From: Rhizophagus irregularis
Taxonomy: Eukaryota; Glomeromycota; Glomeromycetes; Glomerales; Glomeraceae
Direction of reading: 5' to 3'
NCBI RefSeq assembly: GCF_026210795.1
Contig: NC_089448.1
Location: 1,364,001-1,428,000, forward strand
DNA length: 64,000 nt
Of this stretch, positions 12,501 through 21,705 are shown piece by piece (position 1 is the stretch's first letter; every line of letters begins with the position of its first letter). Below the pieces are notes generated by a model that searched no databases, was not told the origin of the DNA, and worked only from the letters and a program-made list of their open reading frames with translations. The translations under genes were made by a program, and so were the position numbers.

Positions 12501-12864
12501 GTTTTTATAATTCTGGTCAAATTTGCAAACGGACATTTATGTCCGTTTTATAATTCCGGCCAAATTTTGCTGGGCGAAATTATCTTAATTCTGGCCAAAT
12601 TAATGTGTAACCTTGAAAATTTTTTTGCCTTTTTTATAGTTACAAGGTGGTACAAAATGTACATTAATGCAATCCTTGACCATGAGTTTATAAGTAAATA
12701 TCTGGTCAAAAGTTATAAAATTGCCTTATTTGTAATTAAATGTTGGTAAGTTGTTTGGACCAATCAGATCTCGTGGGCTAATCTGGCCCATGGGCAGTTT
12801 ATAAGCTAGGATGTAGTGCACGCCCACTTAGCTTAGAAACTATGTCGATCATTTGGCTGGGGTG
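9523..12864. mobile_element. 3.3-kb non-autonomous fold-back element with 8-bp target duplication
   Basis: The ends CACCCCAGCCAAATGATCGA and its reverse complement lie directly inside an 8-base duplication AAGATTAT (9,515-9,522 and 12,865-12,872). The two halves are inverted copies practically to the centre near 11,290, where AAATTTGGATTTGC faces GCAAATCCAAATTT. The left arm is about 1.75 kb and the right about 1.57 kb. The decisive check is internal: the opposite arm of the host palindrome (5,090-5,115) carries the same sequence with a single copy of the 8-mer (reverse complement at 5,098-5,105) and no insertion. No coding sequence is present. An 8-bp duplication fits hAT or P-like superfamilies, while the long arms fit MULE fold-back elements. 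The superfamily is open. Confidence 0.9.
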
Positions 12865-13106
12865 AAGATTATTCAACACATGATGAAAAAATTTCATGTC
12901 ACATGGTGAAAATCATCATAAAATATGATGAAAAATATGATCAACATGATGAAAAGTCGTCATGTCAACATGATGAAAAGTTATCATAAAACATGATGAA
13001 AAGTCATCATGAAACATGATGAAAAGTTATCATGAAACATGATGAAAAATCATCATAAAACATGATGAAAAGTTATCAACCTTTTGACTTAGTACGGCTT
13101 GCCATA

Positions 13107-13256
13107 AATTTTTGGGTAATTTTCAATAAAAAATGATCGGCAGAGGTTCCCTTGTCATTTTCCTAATATGGGCGTAATTTTTTTACTTTAATGTTTTATG
13201 TATATTGTATAATGTATAATATATAATATATATGTATATGTACAGTATATTATATA

Positions 13257-13289
<33 letters not shown>

Positions 13290-13735
13290 ACTGTAGGAGG
13301 AAAAAACAAAAAATTGATAATGGAATCATTAGAGTAAAATCATGAATTAGGCTTATCTGTGCCACCTTTGCTGCACGTTAAATTAAGCCATCAAATAATA
13401 GTTTTTGATAAAATTTTTAATTCTTTTGATCTTCATTCAACAAAAAATTTTCGAAAATAACAAATGATCATGCTTTTTCCAAAAAAAAAAATTTTTTTTC
13501 ATTTCTACCTTTTTTTACCCTTTATTGTTTAAATAAAAATTAAACAAACAGATAATAAATAGTATTCTGAATAGGTCAAGTCAATTCAGGGACCCATCAG
13601 ATTGACCGATTGACTTGTTAACCTGAAGTTAAGTTATTAAAAAAGAAAATGCAGGAGCATTTTCTTTACACTCTAAATAAATTGTAATTTAATAAAAAAT
13701 GCCAAAAGTTTTTTCTTAGTAATTAAATGCAAAGC
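13107..13735. other. No gene seen; AT/TA microsatellite
   Basis: 13,195-13,290 is a TATA/ATGTAT microsatellite. Around 13,645-13,665 AGAAAATGC-AGGA-GCATTTTCT forms a small hairpin. The frame at 13,183-13,365 is only a translation of the microsatellite. Confidence 0.6.
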
Positions 13736-13739
13736 ATTT

Positions 13740-16385
13740 TTTTATTATAATTAATTGAAAAAACGTCAAGTGACATTTTTTTATTATAGTTAATTTAAAA
13801 AAAATAACGTTTTTTATTATAGTTAATTTAAGAAAATGTTAAAAAACATCAAAATAACGTTTTTTATTATGGTTAATTTAAAAAAAATGTTAAAATAACG
13901 TTAAATAACGTCAAATAACATTTTTTTATTATAAAAAATGTCAAAATAACGTTAAATAACGTCAAATAACATTTTTTTATTATAAAAAATGTCAAAATAA
14001 CGTTAAATAACGTCAAATGACATTTTTTTATTATAAAAAATGTCAAAATAACGTTAAATAACGTCAAATGACATTTTTTTATTATAAAAAATGTCAAAAT
14101 AACGTTAAATAACGTCAAATGACATTTTTTTATTATAAAAAATGTCAAAATAACGTTAAATAACGTCAAATGACATTTTTTTATTATAAAAAATGTCAAA
14201 ATAACGTTAAATAACGTCAAATGACATTTTTTTATTATAAAAAATGTCAAAATAACGTTAAATAACGTCAAATGACATTTTTTTATTATAAAAACGTTGA
14301 AATAACGTCAAATAACATTTTTTCATTATAAAAAATGTTAAAAGACGTTGAAATAACGTCAAATAACATTTTTTCATTATAAAAAATGTTAAAAGACGTT
14401 GAAATAACGTCAAATAACATTTTTTCATTATAAAAAATGTTAAAAGACGTTGAAATAACGTCAAATAACATTTTTTCATTATAAAAAATGTTAAAAGACG
14501 TTGAAATAACGTCAAATAACATTTTTTCATTATAAAAAATGTTAAAAGACGTTGAAATAACGTCAAATAACATTTTTTCATTATAAAAAATGTTAAAAGA
14601 CGTTGAAATAACGTCAAATAACATTTTTTATTATAAAAAATGTTAAAAAACGTTAAAATAACGTCAAATGACATCTTTTTATTATAAAAAATGTTAAAAG
14701 ACGTTAAAATAACGTCAAATGACATCTTTTTATTATAAAAAATGTTAAAAAACGTTAAAATAACGTCAAATGACATCTTTTTATTATAAAAAATGTTAAA
14801 AAACGTTGAAATAACGTCAAATAACATTTTTTCATTATAAAAAATGTTAAAAACGTTGAAATAACGTCAAATGACATTTTTTTATTATAAAAAATGTTAA
14901 ATAACGTCAAATACATTTTTTTATTATAAAAAATGTTAAAAAACGTTAAAATAACGTCAAATAACATTTTTTCGTTATAAAAAATGTTAAAAAACGTTAA
15001 AATAACGTCAAATAACATTTTTTCATTATAAAAAATGTTAAAAAACGTTAAAATAACGTCAAATAACATTTTTTCATTATAAAAAATGTTAAAAAACGTT
15101 AAAATAACGTCAAATAACATTTTTTCATTATAAAAAATGTTAAAAAACGTTAAAATAACGGCAAATAACATTTTTTCATTATAAAAAATGTTAAAAAACG
15201 TTAAAATAACGTCAAATAACATTTTTTCATTATAAAAAATGTTAAAAAACGTTAAAATAACGTCAAATAACATTTTTTCATTATAAAAAATGTTAAAAAA
15301 TGTTAAAAAACGTTAAAATAACGTCAAATAACATTTTTTCATTATAAAAAATGTTAAAAAACGTTAAAATAACGTCAAATAACATTTTTTCATTATAAAA
15401 AATGTTAAAAAACGTTAAAATAACGTCAAATAACATTTTTTCATTATAAAAAATGTTAAAAAACGTTAAAATAACGTCAAATAACATTTTTTCATTATAA
15501 AAAATGTTAAAAAACGTTAAAATAACGTCAAATAACATTTTTTCATTATAAAAAATGTTAAAAAACGTTAAAATAACGTCAAATAACATTTTTTCATTAT
15601 AAAAAATGTTAAAAAACGTTAAAATAACGTCAAATAACATTTTTTCATTATAAAAAATGTTAAAAAACGTTGAAACAACGTCAAATAACATTTTTTCATT
15701 ATAAAAAATGTTAAAAAACGTTGAAACAATGTCAAATAACATTTTTCATTATAAAAAATGTTAAAAAACGTTGAAACAACGTCAAATAGCATTTTTTCAT
15801 TATAAAAAATGTTAAAAAACGTTAAAATAACGTCAAATAACATTTTTTCATTATAAAAAATGTTAAAAAACGTTAAAATAACGTCAAATAACATTTTTTC
15901 ATTATAAAAAATGTTAAAAAACGTTGAAACAACGTCAAATAACATTTTTTCATTATAAAAAATGTTAAAAAACGTTGAAACAACGTCAAATAGCATTTTT
16001 TCATTATAAAAAATGTTAAAAAACGTTTAAATGACGTCAAATAACATTTTTCTATTATAAAAAATGTTAAAAAACGTTAAATAACATTTTTTCATTATAA
16101 AAAATGTTAAAAAACGTTGAAATAACGTCAAATAACATTTTTCTATTATAAAAATGTTAAAAAACGTTGAAATAACGTCAAATAACATTTTTCTATTATA
16201 AAAATGTTAAAAAACGTTGAAATAACGTCAAATAACATTTTCTATTGTAAAAAATGTTAAAAAACGTTAAATAACATTTTTTCATTATAAAAAATGTTAA
16301 AAAACGTTGAAATAACGTCAAATGCATTTTTTTATTATAAAAAATGTTAAAAAACGTTAAAATAACGTTTTTTATTATAGTTAAT
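13740..16385. repeat. 51-bp satellite array, about 50 copies
   Basis: The unit AACATTTTTT-CATTAT-AAAAAATGTT followed by AAAAAACGTTAAAATAACGTCAAAT is 51 bases long. Each unit carries a perfect 10-base inverted repeat around a 6-base loop plus AACGTT, so each can form a hairpin. Copies fall into local subfamilies (GACGTTGAAATAACG at 14,330-14,620, AACGTTAAAATAACG at 14,930-15,660, AACGTTGAAACAACG at 15,660-16,000), which points to local amplification. Because 51 is divisible by three, long open frames appear on the minus strand; they are by-products of the repeat. TAACGTTTTTTATTATAGTTAATTT occurs at both edges. Confidence 0.95.
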
Positions 16386-17375
16386 TTTAGTTAGTTTAAA
16401 CTATATGTAAATATTATATAATAAAAGTAATAATAGAAATAAATAACTTACTCCCTATATATATTATTAAATATTTTTTTTAATAAAAAATTTAGTTAGT
16501 TTAAATTATATGTAAATATTATATAAATAAAGTAATAATAAATAACTTATAACTTACCAGCAAAAAGAAATTACAAAATAATTTTCAAATAAAGAATTTA
16601 ATTAGTCATGTGTAAGTATTATATAAATAAAATAATAATAGAATTAAATAACAAATAAATAATTTTTTAAACAAAGAATTTAGTTAAATTACATGTAAAT
16701 ATTATATAAATAAGCAATAATAAATAACTTATAACTTTATACAATCTATTAAATAAAGAAGTTAGTTTAAATTTTATATTATTAGATAAATTTTTTAAAT
16801 AAAGAATTTAGCTAATTTAAATTATATGTAAATGTTATATAAATAAGTAATAATAGAATTAATAAATAATTAATAGTTACTCGGCACGAAGTGCCGAGTA
16901 ACTGTTGTATTTGCAATAAGCAATATGATTGGTGAGATTTACTGAGCGCAGCTCAGTAAATTTTACTGATCGACAGTGCCGCAGTTATTAGGTCACGTTG
17001 TGCCGAGTAACTGTTTTATCAGGCTTACGTAATAGGTATTTTTTATACAACTTAGTAACTGGTTGTACTAACATAAATCACCAATTAGTAAATGCCTGAT
17101 AAGTATTACTCCCTATATTATTAAATAATTTTTTAAATAAAAAATTTAGTTAATTTAAATTATGTAAATATTATATAAATAAAGCAATAATAAATAACTT
17201 AGTATAACTTACTAACTAAAAGAAATTACAAAATAATTTTTTAAGTAAATAATTTAGTTAGTTTAAATTATATGTAGTTATGATATTATATAAATAGGTA
17301 ATAATGGAATTAAAAATAACTTAGTACTCCCTATATTATTAAATCATAATTTTTAAATAAAGAATTAAAAAAATG
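16386..17375. repeat. AT-rich repeat with embedded hairpin MITE-like insert
   Basis: Phrases such as TTTAGTTAGTTTAAATTATATG and TAAATATTATATAAATAAAG recur every 100-150 bases on both sides of an insert at about 16,872-17,110. The insert begins with a perfect 13-base stem AGTTACTCGGCAC-GAA-GTGCCGAGTAACT, contains a second stem TTACTGAGC-GCA-GCTCAGTAA, and ends with TTATCAGGC facing GCCTGATAA. No coding sequence is seen. Confidence 0.65.
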
Positions 17376-18055
17376 TTAAAAAAAAACGCAACATTGATCG
17401 GCAATCATGTGACAAACCCATATATTAATTACAATCGGTAAAATATTGGCCGGTTCATAGTTATCATTGATCAGCAAAATGCCAGCAAACATTACAAAAT
17501 TCATAATGCGAGCCAAAATGTATAGTGCTGGCCAGACAATTTCGGCCTGAATCTTGACTTTCGGCAGAGTTTCAGTTTCAGGAATGGTCCTAAACTGAAC
17601 CTGCTGAAATTATGCCGAAATTACTGAGTGTATAGACTAAAATGAACAGAATGCTATGAATTTCACAGCTCCCCATGAATGATGGACTCTTGTTTAATAT
17701 ATAAATAAAAAATTGGGATTGCCTGGGCGATCATCGCCTGGGTTTTTTTTTTCAAATATATATGTACTATCTAATTTTTGATCGGTTATTATTAAAAAGA
17801 TATTTTTTAAAAAAATTTTTTTGCAAATATATTTATTCAAAATATCTTATTTAATTAAATTTTATTTACAAATATTAAAATTTAAGTCACATTTACGATT
17901 TTAAAGAAAAAAATCACCATATTTATTTTTATTGAAGTGTACAAATAAAAGAAACAATAACAAGAAATAAAAAAGATAAGTAAATTACAATGATCAAGGA
18001 AAAAAATGCTAATAAAAAAATAAAATAACAATGGAGTAATGGAAAGTAATAGAAG
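17376..18055. other. No gene seen
   Basis: 17,390-17,640 has words such as TTCGGC and GGCCGA typical of decayed transposon ends in this window, but I find no complete terminus. 17,700-17,930 is AT-rich and unremarkable. Confidence 0.5.
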
Positions 18056-18660
18056 ATGAAAGGGAAAAAAAAGAGTAATGAGAAGTGATAGGAAACAAAA
18101 AGGAGAAATAGGACATGATGAGAGACGAAAAGGAGTGATGGGAGATGAAAAGAAGTGATTGGAGACAAAGAGGAGTGATGGGAGATAAAAAAAAAGTGAT
18201 GGGAAGATTAAGAGGAGTGATGGGAGACAAAAGGAAGTGATGAAAGACGAAGAGGAGTGATGGGAGACGAAAAGAAGTGATGGGAGACGAAGAGGAGTGA
18301 TGGGTGACGAAGAGGAGTGATGGGAGATAAAAAGGAGTGATGGGAGACGAAAAGAAGTGATGGGAAGATTAAGAGGAATGATGGGAGACGAAAAGAAGTG
18401 ATGGGAAGATTAAAAGGAGTGATGGGAGACGAAAAGGAGTGATAGGAGACGAAAAGAAGTGATGGGAAGATTAAGAGGAGTGATAGGAGATGAAAGGGAG
18501 CGATGGGAGACAAAAAAGAGTGATGGGAGACGAAAAGGAGTGATAGGAGACGAAGAGGCGTGATGGGAGACAAAAAGAAGCAATGGGAGACGAAAAGGAG
18601 TGATGGGAGACAAAAAGGAGCGATGGAAGATTAAAAGAAGTTATGGGATGACGAAGAGGA
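18056..18660. repeat. 20-bp purine-rich minisatellite
   Basis: About 30 imperfect copies of GGAGTGATGGGAGACGAAAA. Purines lie almost entirely on the plus strand. Overlapping minus-strand frames (SPITPFRLPSLLF and similar) are translations of this repeat. Confidence 0.9.
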
Positions 18661-18719
18661 GTAAAAATTTATTAAAATTGTAAAATTTAATAAAAAATTT
18701 CCAATAAATTTTCAATCAA

Positions 18720-20352
18720 TTTTTTATAAAAAAAAAAGATTCCTAATGAAATTCTTTATTAAAAAAAAAATTTCAAGCCAAAATTCTCAATACCCTTATT
18801 AAAAAAAAACTATTTTCAATAAAATTTTCTATTGAGACTTCTAACAAAATTCTCCATCAAAAAAATAAAAAAATTTTTCAACCAACAATTCTCTAATGAA
18901 ATTCTCAATCAAAAAAAATATCCCTGATTAAGAAAAATTTCTAACGAAAATCTTCCATCAAAAAATACATTTTCCCTATTAAAAAAAAATTCAAAGATTC
19001 TTACCTATTTAAAAAAGTTCTCAAAAGAATTTCTATCAAAAAAAAACTTCCCTCCTATTAAAAAAAAAATTCTAAAAAAAAAATTCTTTACCGAAATTTT
19101 CTATCAAAAAAAAAATCTCCTGTTAAAAAAATTATTAACGAAATGATCTATCAAAAAAAAAAACTTACCTATTAAAAAGAAAATTCTATGTTGAAAATTT
19201 CTATCAAAAAAAAAAAAAAATTCTCTAATAAAATTCTCCGTTAAAAATACTTTCACCTATTAAAAAAAATTCCAAAAGAATTCTTTATCAAGGAAAACTC
19301 CCTCAGTCCTATTAAAAAAAAATTCTTAACGAAATTCTCTATCAAAAAAAATCTCACTAGTCAAAAAAATTTTCTAATAACGAAATTATCTATCAAAAAA
19401 AAAAAATCTTCCCTATTAAAAAAATTCTTCAAATAATTTTCTACAAAAAAAAAAAAATTTTCAATTAATTCTCTATCAAAAAAAAAAATCTCTCCTGTTA
19501 AAAAAAATTGTTCCAACAAATTAAGTATATGTCAAAAAAAAAATCTTATTAAAAAAAAATTCTCCAATAAAATTTCTATCAAATAAAAGTTTTTAATGAA
19601 ATTATCATCAAAAAAAAAAACTCTGAAATGTCCCTATCAATGAAAAAAATTTTCTAATGAAATTTTTTATCAAAAAAATCTTATTAAAAATTCCCAAAGA
19701 AATTCTACCAAACAAAGCCTTTGCCTATATTAAAAATAAAAATTCTCTACAAAATTTGTTTATAAAAAAAAAAAAAATTTTTTTAAAACTACGCTAAACT
19801 TAAAAACATGTGACCAACAAAATATCAACCCTGTGCTGACAAAGAAACTAATTTTTGACAAAGATAAAATTATCGAGTATAGTTGGATTAAATCAAACAC
19901 AGTTGGACAAAAACATCAAGTACAGACGGACAAAAATATCAAGCACAGATGGATAAAAACATAAAGCACAGACGGATAAAAATGTCAAGCATGGTCAGAT
20001 AAAACCATCAAGCACGTACAGATAAAACCATCAAGCACGTACAGATAAATATCAAGCACGTACAGATAAAACATCAAGCACGGTACAGATAAAACATCAA
20101 GCACATACAGATAAACATCAAGCATGAACAGATAAACATCAAGCATGAACAGATAAAAATATCAAGCACGTGATAGATAAACATCAAGCATGAACAGATA
20201 AAAATATCAAACACGTACAGATAAATATCAAGCACGGACAGATGAATATCAAGCATGAACAGGTAAAATGTCAGGCACGGTGTAACATTTTGTCAATCCA
20301 TGCTTGATTTTTCACCCGCCCAATGCCTGATAGTTTAGTCCAGCTTGGCTTG
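18720..20352. repeat. Right arm of the long inverted repeat, ending GGCTTGCCATA
   Basis: Reverse-complement partner of 650-1,995. It comprises an A-rich degenerate repeat (TCTATCAAAAAAAAATTC) to about 19,800, then the ATCAAGCACGTACAGATAAA minisatellite to about 20,290, then a unique terminal 60 bases ending in GGCTTGCCATA at 20,352. The next base starts coiled-coil coding sequence, so 20,352/20,353 is an insertion junction. The coiled-coil gene is not found left of 650, so either the left side was lost or the arms belong to more than one event. Confidence 0.8.
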
Positions 20353-20760
20353 CCATACAAAAACCAATTATAGAAGAAGGTTTAATTCAGAATCAAGAGC
20401 AAATAAAAGTTACTACAGAAATTAAAGAAAAGGAAAATAAAATAGAAGTACTTCAGCAAAATTTCCAACACTTAACCAAAGAAAAAAGTGAACTAGAGGA
20501 GAAATTAAGCAAAAAATAAGTGAATTAGAAATTAAATTAACAAAAAAGGAAAAAATTATTGAAGAAGATAAAAAAATCATTTGTAATTATGAAAACTCAA
20601 ACAACTTATTACAAGAACAAAAAGGAAAATTGGAAGATGAGATAAGCAAATTAAAGGAGAAAAATCAAATTATTGAAAAGATTTATTTCAAATTCAAGAG
20701 CAAGTAAAAGTTAGTACAGAAACCAGCCAAAAACAAAATTTTCAATTACAAGAACAGATA
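20353..20760 (+). pseudogene. Coiled-coil/AIG1-like GTPase gene relic, segment 1 (coiled coil)
   Basis: First surviving piece of a gene later continued at 20,982, 27,242 and 31,972. Translation gives heptad-rich, Lys/Glu/Gln-rich sequence (LIQNQEQIK, LTKEKSELEEKL, LQEQKGKLEDEISKLKEK). A frameshift lies near 20,515, where LSKKISELEIK continues only in another frame, and another near 20,680. The piece starts abruptly at the end of an inverted-repeat element and stops at a MITE inserted after LQEQ. The phrases repeat in segment 2 with about 100-residue spacing, so the protein had internal duplications of the coil. The N-terminus is missing. Confidence 0.75.
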
Positions 20761-20971
20761 GGACCCTGAAATATACATAAAAGGGTCAGTTCAGAGTTTG
20801 CGTATAATGAGTCAAAAAAATCATGTAGATCATTCCTTTTATGGATAATCCCAGCCAAAATAATATTTCCTAATTTAGATAATGGCTGAAATTATCGTAA
20901 TTCTGGCCCTGAAAGAATGCGTATTTTGGACCACTTCTGGACCTGACCTCTACATATATATTTCGGGGTCC
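20761..20971. mobile_element. 211-bp MITE with about 9-10-bp target duplication (MULE-like)
   Basis: The ends GGACCCTGAAATATA and, inverted, GGACCCCGAAATATA match at 14 of 15 positions. The 9-base target GAACAGATA flanks both sides (20,752-20,760 and 20,973-20,981), with one extra T on the right. A 9-10-base duplication is characteristic of Mutator-like elements. It interrupts the coiled-coil gene, whose reading resumes directly afterwards. Confidence 0.85.
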
Positions 20972-20981
20972 TGAACAGATA

Positions 20982-21464
20982 ATTGAAAAACAAGAAATAA
21001 TTAAACAAAAAGATAATGAAATAACAGCTCTCCAGCAAAATTCTCAAAACTTGACTAAAGAAAAAACTGAACTAGAAGAGGAGCTAGCAGTAAAGGAAAG
21101 AATTATTGAAGGGACAAATAACAACATACAAGAAGAAAAAGGAAAATTGGAAAATGAAATAAGCAAATTAAAGGAGAAAAATCAAATTATTGAGAAGGAT
21201 TTAATTCAAGCTCAAGAGCAAATAAAAGCTAATATAGAAATCAGCCAAAAACAAAATGATCAACTACAAAAAAAGATATTTAAAAAACAAGAAAAGATTA
21301 GACAAAAAGAAAATGAAATAGAAGCACTACAGCAAAATTCTCAAAACCTAACTAAAGAAAAAACTGAACTAGAGGAGGAATTAGACAAGAAAATAAGTGA
21401 ATTAGAAATTGAATTAGTAAAAAAGGAAAAAATCATTGAAACAGCAAATAAAGAAACTGCTCAT
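20982..21464 (+). pseudogene. Coiled-coil/AIG1-like GTPase gene relic, segment 2 (coiled coil)
   Basis: An open coiled-coil frame of about 160 codons between the MITE and the DDE-type transposon. It repeats the module of segment 1: ALQQNSQNLTKEKTELEEEL, then KIIE, then GKLENEISKLKEKNQIIEK, then LIQAQEQIK. The reading stops in ETAH at the first base of the next insertion. It is not an independent gene. The ATG at 21,051 is internal. Confidence 0.75.
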
Positions 21465-21705
21465 TAGGCCGCTCAAATCCAAACCTTTGTTTAACATAAC
21501 CCCCCCCTCCAATTGGATAAATAAAGGATAGTTGAACAACACATATTTTATCAATTTGATTGGTTAAAATTAATCATGTGATTTACAATTAAATCACTAA
21601 AATTGACCATTAGATCAGCCGTATTTTACCAATAGATCGGCCGCAACTTTTTATTAACATATAAATGATGCTTTCTCAATTTTGTACCCAAAATCCTGTT
21701 GCACA

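Larger units (their letters stand above)
4865..13106. mobile_element. 8.2-kb palindromic (fold-back) element with TATGGCAAGCC termini
   Basis: The ends are mirror images: TATGGCAAGCCGTAC at 4,865 and GTACGGCTTGCCATA ending at 13,106, both bordered by AATTTTT. Inward the arms continue as an inverted repeat: the CATCATG-rich block 4,900-5,110 pairs with 12,875-13,080, and 5,150-6,160 pairs with 8,850-9,510. The symmetry is interrupted by a nested 3.3-kb element (9,523-12,864) and by a central non-palindromic segment (about 6,160-8,845). I see no transposase. The same GGCTTGCCATA terminus closes the repeat that invades the coiled-coil gene at about 20,352, which suggests one element family. Long arms and 7-8-base flanking repeats would fit MULE or hAT fold-back elements, but the class is not settled. 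Confidence 0.75.

Noticed and set aside
13873-15996. Several long minus-strand ORFs (up to 189 codons) with repeated LFDVILTFFNIFYNEK
   Set aside because: They are translations of the 51-bp satellite, whose length is a multiple of three and which lacks stops in several frames. They overlap each other in different frames.
13740-16385. Regular repeats suggesting a CRISPR array
   Set aside because: There are no unique spacers; the whole 51-bp unit repeats, and the genome is eukaryotic.
17710-17745. GCCTGGGCGATCATCGCCTGGG as a terminator-like hairpin
   Set aside because: The two halves are a direct rather than an inverted repeat over most of their length, and no gene ends here.
17929-18613. Overlapping minus-strand frames rich in SPITP/FVSHHS
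   Set aside because: By-products of the 20-bp purine-rich minisatellite.
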